Assembly: GCF_028882255.1 (NCBI RefSeq)
Contig: NZ_JARBUY010000003.1
Span: forward strand, 209,018-273,017
Direction: 5' to 3'
Length of the DNA stretch: 64,000 nucleotides
Source of the DNA: Maribacter polysaccharolyticus
Lineage (GTDB): Bacteria > Bacteroidota > Bacteroidia > Flavobacteriales > Flavobacteriaceae
Below are positions 25,832-34,867 of this stretch, in pieces. The translations under genes and the position numbers were made by a program. The notes below the pieces were generated by a model. It was not told the origin of the DNA, did not search any database, and saw nothing but the letters and a program-made list of their open reading frames with translations. Numbering within the stretch: the first letter of the stretch is position 1; every line of letters starts with the position of its first letter.

Positions 25832-28468
25832 TTGGTAACAAGTTTCAGCAATTTAAAATTCAGGTTTCCCTGGCGGAGTTATCAAGGACGTTTCTTAGAG
25901 AATCTTCCTGTTCATATGGCCGACAACCATCTACATGTGATTGCACCACCTGGGTCAGGTAAAACCCTATTGGGGTTGGAGATTTTAAGGCAGATCGGTT
26001 ATAAAACCTTGGTGTTGGCACCGACACTGACCATTAGAAACCAGTGGGAAGATAGATTGCAGCAATACTTTACCGAAAACATGGGCTTCGAAAAAATATC
26101 ATTTGCCATTGACAATCCCTCGGACATTACAATAAGTACCTATCAAGGGTTACATGCTTTTCACAAACGACAGGCCTCTGAATCGGAATTTCTAGCTTTT
26201 TTTAAAAATAACGGAATCAAGACCATTGTGCTTGATGAAGCGCATCACCTGAAAAATGAATGGTGGAAATGTTTGTTCGCCCTAAAACAAGATCAAGAGC
26301 TTACAGTTGTGGCATTAACGGCCACACCTCCTTTTGATAGTAGCAAGGCCGAGGTAAAAAGATATTTCGACCTCTGTGGAGAAGTGGATGATGAAATAGC
26401 TATTCCCAATTTAGTGAAGGAAGGCGATTTATGCCCCCATCAAGATTTTGTGCACTTTTCACTTCCCGATCAACTGACCATTGATCATATCGTAGCCTTT
26501 AGGCTCAAGGTTGCCGAATTGATTCGAAATTTGAAAAGCGATATCTGGTTTATTGATCTGCTTAGGAACCATCGGTTTTATGCAGAGACGGAAACTTCTT
26601 TGGAAGAAATATATCAACACCCTTCATTTTTTTCGGCTTTATTGCTATTCTTAAATGCTTGTGATATTAAAATCCCAAGGGAAAAATTGGAAGTATTGGG
26701 TTTTGATAAGAAGGACAGGATTGAATTTCCGTCTTTTAACCATGCTTGGGCAACGGTACTTTTAAACTATATGTTATTCGAGGACCGGGATCAATTAATC
26801 ACGAGTGAAGCAGAGATTAAAATATTTGAAAAGCGACTGAGAAAAATAGGTGTTCTAAAAACCTATCGTGTTGATCTTATCGGTAATGATTCTTTTTATC
26901 GAACGCTTTCGAACAGCCCTGGCAAGTTAAATAGTATTGTACAGGTTTTAACCGCTGCCGAAATAGAATTGGAGAAGCAATTACGGGCAGTGGTACTAAC
27001 CGATTATATCCGGAAAGAGTATCTCGACACTTCGGATGACAAGGTATCCGGAATTGGTAAATTAGGTGTTCTGCCCATATTCCATCGCTTAAGGACCACT
27101 CTTCAAGATTCTTCCTCACTTGCGGTTCTTACAGGTAGTTTGGTTATTGTAAACGTTGCAGTATATGATTTGGTTTGTGATAAATTCGGTGCCGCTAAAT
27201 TCACGTATGAAGACATTCCTTCGGCTACAGATTTTGTAGTGTTAAAAACTAAGAATAGAATATCCCCTTCATTGGTTGAGATCATTACCGATTGTTTTCA
27301 AAATGGTACCATACGAACATTAATAGGTACGAAATCCCTTTTAGGGGAGGGTTGGGATGCGCCTGCAATCAACACCTTGGTTCTAGCGTCTGCAGTAGGG
27401 TCATTTGTAACCTCAAACCAGATGCGGGGAAGGGCAATAAGAAGTTTTGCGCCAAACCCGGATAAAACGGCCGTTATCTGGCATTTGGTTTGTTTGGATC
27501 CCACGGATGAAGGGGGAGGAAAAGACCTTGAAACTTTAAACAGAAGATTTTCCGCCTTTATGGGAATTACCAATGCAGAGCCATTGCGAATTGAAAATGG
27601 TATGGATCGGCTACGTTTAACTATTCCAACGAATAGTGCTGAAGTCGAAAAAATAAATCAGGAAAGTGCTGACGGCGCTAAGAATAGGGTCAGTATTAGG
27701 GAGAACTGGAAAAAGGCAATCGGCGGAGGGACCGGGCTGGTAAAAGAACTAAAATCCTTTTACCAGGGACGTATTCCGTATCAATTACAAAAAAGATTGC
27801 ATTATCGTGATATGGTCTTGTTCGGATGTATAGAGCTCTCAATGGTTTTAACTTACTTTGTGCCGGAATTCATCTTAAAGAATCTGAATATCTTACTACA
27901 AGGAGGATGGGTAAAATTTATGTATTTGTTTATTTCCGCCTTGGTATTCGGATTCGGTGTTAAGTCCTATAAAGTGTTTAAATTGTACGTTAACCATGGT
28001 CGTTTACATAAAGATGTTCGAAAAATGGGATGGACAGTCCTTTACACCATGAATGATCTTGGGTTTTTAGATAGTAACATGACCAATATGGATGTAATTG
28101 TTTCTATTGATGGTAAGGGAACCGTTTCTTGTGTGCCCATGGGGTTGTCAAATTATGAAAGCACCGTTTTCATCAATGCATTGGAACAGATTATCGCCCC
28201 TGTAGAAAACCCTCGTTATTTACTATTAAGAAAAGAGTGGTTCAGGAAATTGATTGGGGTACAACGCTTTTTGGTGGTCCCTGATCGTTTCGGGGAGAAG
28301 AAGGAACACGCCCTGATATTCTTAAAACACTGGAAATATAATGTCGGGAATGCTAAATTACTTTACACTAGACATTTAGAAGGTAGAAAAGCCCTTCTTA
28401 AGGCGCGGATGTTCCATGTCTCTAATACGGAAGAAGAGAGGACGAAAAAAAGGGTGGTATGGAATTAA
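25832..28468 (+). CDS. SF2 DEAD/DEAH-box helicase with C-terminal membrane segments
   Basis: 878 residues from a TTG start at 25832; the upstream in-frame stop is at 25793 and no ATG fits, since the Q-motif region (FPWRSYQGRFLENLP) must be included. Helicase motifs: Walker A APPGSGKT (38-45), DEAH (135-138), TATPP, LLGEGWDAP, and QMRGRAIRS (from 530). Unusually, two hydrophobic segments follow at about 661-682 and 693-712. After them comes a 165-residue C-terminal domain of unknown type with KNRISPS-unrelated, strand-rich sequence. A soluble helicase tethered to the membrane is implied. By eye it is more A+T-rich than neighbours and splits the heme genes, which suggests acquisition. Possible roles are RNA or DNA handling, or defence; unproven. 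Confidence 0.8.
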   Translation: MVTSFSNLKFRFPWRSYQGRFLENLPVHMADNHLHVIAPPGSGKTLLGLEILRQIGYKTLVLAPTLTIRNQWEDRLQQYFTENMGFEKISFAIDNPSDITISTYQGLHAFHKRQASESEFLAFFKNNGIKTIVLDEAHHLKNEWWKCLFALKQDQELTVVALTATPPFDSSKAEVKRYFDLCGEVDDEIAIPNLVKEGDLCPHQDFVHFSLPDQLTIDHIVAFRLKVAELIRNLKSDIWFIDLLRNHRFYAETETSLEEIYQHPSFFSALLLFLNACDIKIPREKLEVLGFDKKDRIEFPSFNHAWATVLLNYMLFEDRDQLITSEAEIKIFEKRLRKIGVLKTYRVDLIGNDSFYRTLSNSPGKLNSIVQVLTAAEIELEKQLRAVVLTDYIRKEYLDTSDDKVSGIGKLGVLPIFHRLRTTLQDSSSLAVLTGSLVIVNVAVYDLVCDKFGAAKFTYEDIPSATDFVVLKTKNRISPSLVEIITDCFQNGTIRTLIGTKSLLGEGWDAPAINTLVLASAVGSFVTSNQMRGRAIRSFAPNPDKTAVIWHLVCLDPTDEGGGKDLETLNRRFSAFMGITNAEPLRIENGMDRLRLTIPTNSAEVEKINQESADGAKNRVSIRENWKKAIGGGTGLVKELKSFYQGRIPYQLQKRLHYRDMVLFGCIELSMVLTYFVPEFILKNLNILLQGGWVKFMYLFISALVFGFGVKSYKVFKLYVNHGRLHKDVRKMGWTVLYTMNDLGFLDSNMTNMDVIVSIDGKGTVSCVPMGLSNYESTVFINALEQIIAPVENPRYLLLRKEWFRKLIGVQRFLVVPDRFGEKKEHALIFLKHWKYNVGNAKLLYTRHLEGRKALLKARMFHVSNTEEERTKKRVVWN

Positions 28469-29253
28469 ACTTCGATTTCCCCTATTAAATAGGAAACGGC
28501 TTTCCCCGATATTTTTATTCGGGTACCGTGGTTTTCACATATAAGTTCACCCCCTCTTTTGGATAATTGTTTGGCCGTTAATCTGTCCTTACCTAAAATT
28601 TTGGACCAATAAGGGGTAAGGCTCGTATGGGCCGATCCCGTGACGGGATCTTCATTGATTCCTGCTTGGGGGGCGAAAAAGCGGGATACAAAATCTACCT
28701 CTTCGCCTTTTGCCGTAACGATTATGCCGCGGGCATCTATTTGATTCAAGAGGAAGAAATTTGGATCCATATCCTTAATTTCATCTTGGTTGTTATAAAC
28801 CAATAGATAATCGGTTTTTCCTTTAAAGATATGTTCAGGGGTTGCCCCTAGGGCGTCGTATAATTGCGGCATGGGGTCGACGGCTGTCAGATCATCAGCG
28901 GGAAAATCCAAGGTTAAGTACCCGTTTTCCGATTTTTCAACTCTTAAGGAACCACTGCGCGATGAAAAGAACTCGATATGTTTTTCGTTAGGGAGGTAAT
29001 GGTTGAAAAGGACAAAGGCCGTAGCCAAAGTCGCGTGTCCACAAAGGTCGACCTCTATTTCAGGGGTAAACCACCTAATAGCATACCGGTCGTTATTTTT
29101 TACGGCAAAAACAGTTTCCGCCAAATTGTTTTCGGCGGCTATTTGTTGCATTAAGTTATCATCTATCCAAGAGTCCAAAATGCAGACTGCGGCCGGATTG
29201 CCTGTAAACATCCTTTCTGCAAAGGCATCGATTTGAAATATTCTTAGTTTCAT
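28465..29253 (-). CDS. PhzF family isomerase
   Basis: 262 residues from the ATG at 29253 (MKLRIFQIDAFAERMF); the frame can be opened at a TTG seven residues earlier. PhzF-type proteins are diaminopimelate epimerase-fold isomerases with a catalytic Glu, here in ENNLAETVF, after the TGNPAAVC loop, with DLCGHATLATAF following. Outside phenazine clusters their substrates are unknown, so the family name is not a pathway claim. It is the last gene of the hemA-led minus-strand run, 31 bases after the lipoprotein gene; its stop overlaps that of the helicase. Confidence 0.88.
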   Translation of the reverse strand: MKLRIFQIDAFAERMFTGNPAAVCILDSWIDDNLMQQIAAENNLAETVFAVKNNDRYAIRWFTPEIEVDLCGHATLATAFVLFNHYLPNEKHIEFFSSRSGSLRVEKSENGYLTLDFPADDLTAVDPMPQLYDALGATPEHIFKGKTDYLLVYNNQDEIKDMDPNFFLLNQIDARGIIVTAKGEEVDFVSRFFAPQAGINEDPVTGSAHTSLTPYWSKILGKDRLTAKQLSKRGGELICENHGTRIKISGKAVSYLIGEIEV

Positions 29254-29284
29254 ACCTTGTTTTAACCCAATCAAAATTACTATT

Positions 29285-29893
29285 TTAATAGTTGTCCGGT
29301 ACCATTTTACATGCTATGATTTTCCTAAGGTTTTCCCCCAAACCGGTTTTTTCCCATAATTTAATGTCGTTCTTGATTTTGAGCGGATTTTGGTCCGAAT
29401 CGATATATTTTTTAAAGGAAGTGACCAAAGGATCCCTTAAGGACCTTATTTTTAAAATGGAGGTGCCACCTGGGAGGCTAAGGGCATTTTCATAGTCATA
29501 GCAGAAAACAAGCACCTGATCATCCTTCTTTAAATCCAATCCATCAAAACAATCGGAAACAAAGAATTGTTGATTGGCATAGGTGTTGGGCCCCAAGTCT
29601 TTGATTTTATACACTTCTTCAATTTTGATGATTCCTTTTTGTGAGAGGTACAAGGGCCCGGCCGCATCGGTAGGAGGAAGGATATCGGTTATGGTTCCGC
29701 TGAATGCCAAGGAAAGTTCTTCCCCACAAGGGCTCAAAAACGGACCGGATTCGGCCCACCAATAGGTATAACCGATCTCCAAGGTATCTTGGGTGAATTC
29801 GATATCGATATCACTTTTACCTTGTTTGGAACGCTTGCAGGAACTACAGGTGAAAATTGCGACAAGTACGAGTAAAAATATCGATTTCCCCAT
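29285..29893 (-). CDS. Predicted lipoprotein, unknown function
   Basis: 202 residues from the ATG at 29893. The N-terminus (GKSIFLLVLVAIFTCSSCK) is a lipoprotein-type signal with the acylated cysteine at 16 or 19. The mature part has several further cysteines (SPCGEEL, VSDCFDG, CYDYEN, IACKM), which may form disulfides. No family was recognised. It starts seven bases after hemF on the same strand, so it is probably cotranscribed with the heme genes. Confidence 0.7.
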   Translation of the reverse strand: MGKSIFLLVLVAIFTCSSCKRSKQGKSDIDIEFTQDTLEIGYTYWWAESGPFLSPCGEELSLAFSGTITDILPPTDAAGPLYLSQKGIIKIEEVYKIKDLGPNTYANQQFFVSDCFDGLDLKKDDQVLVFCYDYENALSLPGGTSILKIRSLRDPLVTSFKKYIDSDQNPLKIKNDIKLWEKTGLGENLRKIIACKMVPDNY

Positions 29894-29900
29894 GATCAAC

Positions 29901-30806
29901 CTATTCAATCCAATTTTTAGGTTGGGCCAATACCGTTAACAATCGCTCCTCCTCACTGCCTGGTTCGGGATGATGGTTATACCGCCATTGTACATGGGGA
30001 GGTAGGCTCATCAGAATACTTTCGATACGACCATTGGTCCTTAGCCCGAAAAGGGTACCCTTATCATGCACGAGATTGAACTCCACATAGCGTCCCCGTC
30101 GAATTTCCTGCCAATCGCGTTGTAACCCGTTGTATACAAGGTCTTTTCTTTTTGTGACGATGGGTATATAAGCTTTCAAAAAGTTGTCGCCGACCTCGGT
30201 AACAAAATTATACCAATCGTTCATATCCATAACGCCATCCGCTTTGCAATAATCGAAAAAGAGTCCGCCAACCCCTCGGGCCTCATTTCTGTGCGTGTTC
30301 CAGAAGTATTCGTCGCACTTCTTTTTAAACGTATCATAGAATGTAGGTTGATGTGCATCACATGCTTTTTTACAAACGGAATGAAAATGGGTTGCATCTT
30401 CATCGAATAAGTAATAGGGCGTTAAATCTTGTCCTCCCCCGAACCATTGATCTACGATAGTTCCGTTTTTATCATACATTTCAAAATAACGCCAATTGGC
30501 ATGAACGGTCGGTACCATGGGATTTTTGGGATGAAGGACCAAACTCAGGCCGCAGGCGAAAAAATCCACATCCTTTACCCCGAAATAGTTTTGCATGCTC
30601 TCTGGCAAAGCCCCATGTACGGCCGATATATTAACGCCCCCCTTTTCAAAAACAGCCCCGTTTTCGATGACGCGGGTGCGACCGCCCCCTCCTTCGGGCC
30701 TCTCCCATAGGTCTTCTTGAAATTTCGCTACCCCATCAATATGTTCGAGTTTTGAGGTAATGGTATCCTGGAGTTTCAGGATATAGTTGTAGAATTTATC
30801 CTTCAT
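29901..30806 (-). CDS. hemF: Oxygen-dependent coproporphyrinogen III oxidase
   Basis: 301 residues from the ATG at 30806 (MKDKFYNYILKLQDTI). HemF oxidatively decarboxylates coproporphyrinogen III to protoporphyrinogen IX using O2. Signatures include WERPEGGGGRTRVIENG, VHANWRYFEMYD and the characteristic WFGGGQDLTPYYLF, plus GIGGLFFDY-like GVGGLFFDYCKADG. The frame overlaps the end of the sulfurtransferase gene by 11 bases. The oxygen-independent enzyme HemN is not in the window. Confidence 0.95.
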   Translation of the reverse strand: MKDKFYNYILKLQDTITSKLEHIDGVAKFQEDLWERPEGGGGRTRVIENGAVFEKGGVNISAVHGALPESMQNYFGVKDVDFFACGLSLVLHPKNPMVPTVHANWRYFEMYDKNGTIVDQWFGGGQDLTPYYLFDEDATHFHSVCKKACDAHQPTFYDTFKKKCDEYFWNTHRNEARGVGGLFFDYCKADGVMDMNDWYNFVTEVGDNFLKAYIPIVTKRKDLVYNGLQRDWQEIRRGRYVEFNLVHDKGTLFGLRTNGRIESILMSLPPHVQWRYNHHPEPGSEEERLLTVLAQPKNWIE

Positions 30807-31647
30807 TAGTCTTAATGGGTTTGTCATTTCGGCTCCATTCACTCCATGATCCCACATAAAGTTTGGGGGTCGGCAATCCTGCATGGCTGATGGCTAAAAG
30901 GGTATGACAGGCCGTAACACCGGAACCACAATGTACGATGGTGTGTTCTTGGTCTCTATGGCCCAATGCTTTTTCATATTTTTCCCGTAATTGAGCTGCA
31001 GGCAGGAACAAACCGTCCGCATCAAGATTGGTGGCAAGGGGTATGTTCATGGCCCCTGGAATATGCCCGGAAATCAAATCAATCGGTTCATGTTCCCCCC
31101 GATAACGGCCCGGTTCCCTTACATCTATTATAAGGTAATCCTTATCTTCAGTGGCTTTTTCAACTTCTTCCATGGATGCCATAGGCAGTTTCCAGCTTTC
31201 TACGGGATAAGGCGCAACGGGGTTTGTTTTTTCAATACCTGATGCCAATGGGAAATTCACGGTTTCGGCCTCTTGAACCCCTCCGTTAAGGACTTGTATC
31301 TTATCGTGACCGACTGATTTCATCATCCACCAGAAACGGGAAGCGGCGTTCGCCCCTTTGTTATTATCATATACTATAACATGGCTTTGGGGTGAAATGC
31401 CCAATTCGGACAAGGTTTTGGAAAAATCCCCGATAAGGGGCAAAGGATGTCTCCCCCCTTGGGATACGTCGTCTTCTATTTTCGACAGTTGGGTATTTAA
31501 GTCAACGTACAAGGCACCTTTTAAATGTTTCTTCAGGTAATTAGATTTTGCGTTTGGCCCATTGGTAGCATCGATCAATAGTACACTTTGGGATTTGACC
31601 AAAGTCAAAGCCTCTTTGACCTGTATAATGGGAGCGATATTTTCCAT
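30796..31647 (-). CDS. Thiosulfate/3-mercaptopyruvate sulfurtransferase
   Basis: 283 residues from the ATG at 31647, which lies four bases after the GNAT stop; the frame extends further upstream but overlaps the GNAT gene by 100 bases. Two rhodanese domains: an inactive N-terminal one (LLIDATNGPNAKSNYLKKHL) and a catalytic one with LIIDVREPGRYRGEHEPID and the loop HCGSGVTACHTLL, where Cys240 carries the persulfide. The GSGVT loop type fits mercaptopyruvate rather than thiosulfate preference, with moderate confidence. It sits between GNAT and hemF. Confidence 0.9.
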   Translation of the reverse strand: MENIAPIIQVKEALTLVKSQSVLLIDATNGPNAKSNYLKKHLKGALYVDLNTQLSKIEDDVSQGGRHPLPLIGDFSKTLSELGISPQSHVIVYDNNKGANAASRFWWMMKSVGHDKIQVLNGGVQEAETVNFPLASGIEKTNPVAPYPVESWKLPMASMEEVEKATEDKDYLIIDVREPGRYRGEHEPIDLISGHIPGAMNIPLATNLDADGLFLPAAQLREKYEKALGHRDQEHTIVHCGSGVTACHTLLAISHAGLPTPKLYVGSWSEWSRNDKPIKTNEG

Positions 31648-31651
31648 AAGC

Positions 31652-32197
31652 TTATCTGGGTTTTTTATTATACAATTCATAAAGTTCCATATCCAAGGCC
31701 GTTTCACCCGGTGGGGTATGTTCTTTTGCCAAGGTTTTTTGCCAGGTATACCCATTTTTCAGGGCAACTTTCAAACTTCCTAAATTGGTTTTATGAACGA
31801 TGATTTGTAATGTCTTTAAGCCTAAACGGTCAAAAGCATAGGCCGAAAGTTCTTTAACGGATTGCGTTATATAACCCTTTCCTTCATATTGATAACCAAT
31901 ACAATAGGCTAATTCGGCCTGATTAATATTCCAATCGGTATTTTTAATATAGACCAACCCTATGATTTTTCGGTCAGCTTTATCCTTGAGTTTGTACAGG
32001 AACTCTTTGTTTTCCAAGTACCGTTTGGTATATATTGACGTGAATATAGCCGAGAGGTCTGGGGTCAGATTTTGCTCCAGGGTTTTTGGGAAATAGCGTT
32101 TTAGGCGATCCGCATTCGAAATGATAAAATCACAAAGCTTCCAAGCATCTTTTTCGGCGATGGGTTCAATATAATACGTGCCTAAATCGATAAACAT
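31652..32197 (-). CDS. GNAT family N-acetyltransferase
   Basis: 181 residues with the RimJ/RimL-like GNAT fold: YIEPIAEKDAWKLCDFI at the start, ELAYCIGYQYEGKGYITQSV corresponding to the acetyl-CoA loop (Gln/Arg-x-x-Gly-x-Gly/Ala), and NLGSLKVALKNGYTWQKTL with the conserved Asn. The acceptor is unknown. It lies 21 bases after hemE and four bases before the sulfurtransferase, inside the heme run. Confidence 0.88.
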   Translation of the reverse strand: MFIDLGTYYIEPIAEKDAWKLCDFIISNADRLKRYFPKTLEQNLTPDLSAIFTSIYTKRYLENKEFLYKLKDKADRKIIGLVYIKNTDWNINQAELAYCIGYQYEGKGYITQSVKELSAYAFDRLGLKTLQIIVHKTNLGSLKVALKNGYTWQKTLAKEHTPPGETALDMELYELYNKKPR

Positions 32198-32218
32198 GGT
32201 ACCTATTGGTGTATTTGA

Positions 32219-33250
32219 TTATTCGGGGCTTTTATATTCCTTTACCGCATCAATAAAAGCCTTTGCATTGTCCAATGGAACGTTGGGGAGGATACCATGT
32301 CCGAGATTGGCAATGTATCTATCCTTTCCAAATTCATTGATCATCCGGGTGACCATTTTTTTGATTTCGTCGGGAGGCGATAAAAGCCGGGCCGGATCGA
32401 AATTACCTTGAAGGGTAATGTTACCCCCTGTCAAATATCGTGCATTTTTTGGAGAGCAGGTCCAGTCGACCCCTAAAGCCGCTGCGCCCGATTTCGCCAT
32501 GTCGTTCAAAGCAAACCAACAGCCTTTACCAAAAACGATTACCGGGGCCTCCTCCTTTAAGGCATCGATGATCTGCTGAATGTATTTCCACGAAAATTCC
32601 TGGTAGTCGGTAGGGGAAAGCATACCTCCCCACGAATCGAAGACCTGTACGGCATTGACCCCAGCCTTTACTTTTGCTTTTAGATAAGCTATGGTGGTAT
32701 CCGTTATTTTCTGTAAAAGTTGATGGGCCGCAAGGGGTTGGGTAAAACAAAATTCCTTGGCTTTATCGAAGGTTTTGCTGCCTTGGCCTTGTACACAATA
32801 GCAAAGAATGGTCCATGGGGATCCTGCGAAACCGATCAAGGGAATTTCGTCGTTCAACTTTTCCTTGGTCATGGCAATGGCCTGCATGACATAATCCAAC
32901 GCCACATCGACATCGGGAACGATCACCCCATCAACCGCTTTTTGGGATTGTATGGGATTGGGCAGATAGGGTCCAAAGTTGGGTTTCATCTGCACTTCGA
33001 TGTTCATCGCTTGGGGGATGACCAGGATATCACTGAACAGGATGGCGGCATCCATGCCATACCTGCGAATAGGTTGTACCGTTATTTCCGAAGCCAATTC
33101 CGGGGTTTGGCAACGGGTGAAAAAATCGTATTTTTTTCGAATCTCAATAAATTCGGGTAGGTAACGTCCTGCCTGTCGCATCATCCAAACCGGGGGCCTG
33201 TCGACCGTTTCACCCTTGAGTGCCCTTAGGAATAAATCGTTTTTCAACAT
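32219..33250 (-). CDS. hemE: Uroporphyrinogen decarboxylase
   Basis: 343 residues. Decarboxylates the four acetate side chains of uroporphyrinogen III to give coproporphyrinogen III. Signature 1 is [17 protein letters not shown] near the N-terminus, with the conserved arginines, and signature 2 is [24 protein letters not shown] and [12 protein letters not shown] near the end complete the family pattern. Third gene of the hemA-led run, 36 bases after hemCD. Confidence 0.96.
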   Translation of the reverse strand: MLKNDLFLRALKGETVDRPPVWMMRQAGRYLPEFIEIRKKYDFFTRCQTPELASEITVQPIRRYGMDAAILFSDILVIPQAMNIEVQMKPNFGPYLPNPIQSQKAVDGVIVPDVDVALDYVMQAIAMTKEKLNDEIPLIGFAGSPWTILCYCVQGQGSKTFDKAKEFCFTQPLAAHQLLQKITDTTIAYLKAKVKAGVNAVQVFDSWGGMLSPTDYQEFSWKYIQQIIDALKEEAPVIVFGKGCWFALNDMAKSGAAALGVDWTCSPKNARYLTGGNITLQGNFDPARLLSPPDEIKKMVTRMINEFGKDRYIANLGHGILPNVPLDNAKAFIDAVKEYKSPE

Positions 33251-33286
33251 AGGTGTTCTTTTGACATCCCATAACCATGTGGAATG

Positions 33287-34867
33287 CTAATTTTTATAAT
33301 TGTCATTTACCAAATCAATAACACTTTCCACACTGGGGATTTTCGCCACCAACACATCAGGGAAATGTTTTCGGGCTACTTTGGCCGTGCTTTCACCAAT
33401 GCAATAGGCTATTTTATCATTGCTGTTCTGTTGCAAGTAGCTCTCTACGGTTGACGGACTGAAAAAGAGCACGCCTTTGACTTTTGGAGGTACTTTAACG
33501 GGTGTGAGTTTGGTTTTGTAGGCTTCAATCTCATTGACTTGGATGCCGTTCCCCGATAATATGGAAGGAAGGTCATCCAAACGAAGGTTACTGCAGAAAA
33601 AAGTGACTTCGGTACCTTCCATATATTCCACGAGGTATTCGGCCAATTTCTTGGCATTTTTTTCAAAATGCTTCACCTTACCTATCCGGTTTTCTATCAA
33701 TCGTTTGGTACGTCGGCCCACACAATAGATATTCTCGAATTGAAGTTCCTGGGCGCTTACATTGGTCAATAAGGACTCTACGGCATTCTGGCTTGTTAGG
33801 ACCACATTTTGCATTTTCGCCTTCAATACCTTGGCGGGAATACGGTTCGGACTCGTTTTCAGAAAATCCTCAGAAGCAACCCCCAGATCATTGTGGAACA
33901 TAAAGCGTTGTTCCTGGGTTAATTTTTTGGTAGAGAAGATTTCGACATTTTGGGTATCACGCTGAATTTCTCCCATAAGGTTCTTACCTCCCCTGCTTAA
34001 AATACTGTTGGCGCAATCGCGCCCAAGGTTTTCGTGTTTGCCGAGCGGTGCCGAGAATTCCGCTTCTAATTTTTTGGTTCCGTCTACAGAGAGCAAGGCC
34101 CCTTTAAAGGTCACTTCGTCCTCTTTGTTGATATAGGCCAGGGCACCTATGGGGGCACTGCATCCACCTTCCAGCAATCTTAGGAACTCCCGTTCCAATT
34201 GGGTGCAAATGGCCGTGGGTTCATGGTTCAGTTCGTAACAGGCGTCACGGACAAAATCATCATTTTCCAAGGCGACTACCATTATGGCACCTTGTGCCGG
34301 TGCGGGCAGCATCCACGTAAGTCCGATCGTATGTTCGTGTTCAAGGCCGATACGATCCAAGCCGGCCGCTGCGAAAATCGCCCCGTTCCAATCATTTTGC
34401 ATCAACTTTTGCATACGGCTGTTCACATTGCCACGTAGGTCGACTACGGTATGTGTCGGGTATCTGTTCAACCATTGCGCCTTTCTTCGAAGACTCCCGG
34501 TCGCAATAACGGCATCCCTACTGGCCAAAAATTCTTCATTGTCCTTAAAAGCCAGGATGTCCAAATAATTGGCCCTTTTCAATACCGCGGCCTGTACGAT
34601 GCCCTTGGGCAAGGCCGTAGGTACATCTTTCATGGAATGTACCGCAATGTCGATTTCACCATTGAGCATGGCCACATCCAGGGTTTTGGTGAAAATTCCG
34701 GTAATCCCCATTTCGTATAGGGGTTTGTTAAGCACCAAATCCCCAGTGGATTTAATAGGGACCAGTGTGGTCTGATACCCCAGGTCTTCCAGATTTTTTT
34801 TAACGGTATTTGCCTGCCATAGTGCCAGTTCACTATCGCGGGTACCTATTCTAATGACTTTGTTCAT
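33287..34867 (-). CDS. hemCD: Hydroxymethylbilane synthase / uroporphyrinogen-III synthase fusion
   Basis: 526 residues. The N-terminal 300 are HemC, polymerising four porphobilinogens; the dipyrromethane-binding Cys236 is in LLEGGCSAPIGA, and SMKDVPT and GSLRRKAQ are intact. Residues from about 300 to the end are a HemD domain that closes and inverts ring D (VVLTSQNAVESLL, VGRRTKRLIENRI, LFFSPSTVESYL). HemD is poorly conserved but the pattern of two Rossmann-like halves fits. Fusion could channel the unstable linear tetrapyrrole. The start overlaps the hemA stop as ATGA. Confidence 0.94.
   Translation of the reverse strand: MNKVIRIGTRDSELALWQANTVKKNLEDLGYQTTLVPIKSTGDLVLNKPLYEMGITGIFTKTLDVAMLNGEIDIAVHSMKDVPTALPKGIVQAAVLKRANYLDILAFKDNEEFLASRDAVIATGSLRRKAQWLNRYPTHTVVDLRGNVNSRMQKLMQNDWNGAIFAAAGLDRIGLEHEHTIGLTWMLPAPAQGAIMVVALENDDFVRDACYELNHEPTAICTQLEREFLRLLEGGCSAPIGALAYINKEDEVTFKGALLSVDGTKKLEAEFSAPLGKHENLGRDCANSILSRGGKNLMGEIQRDTQNVEIFSTKKLTQEQRFMFHNDLGVASEDFLKTSPNRIPAKVLKAKMQNVVLTSQNAVESLLTNVSAQELQFENIYCVGRRTKRLIENRIGKVKHFEKNAKKLAEYLVEYMEGTEVTFFCSNLRLDDLPSILSGNGIQVNEIEAYKTKLTPVKVPPKVKGVLFFSPSTVESYLQQNSNDKIAYCIGESTAKVARKHFPDVLVAKIPSVESVIDLVNDNYKN

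Noticed and set aside
25832-28468. Known anti-phage helicase system
   Set aside because: No nuclease, methylase or other defence partner next to it; domain content alone is not enough.
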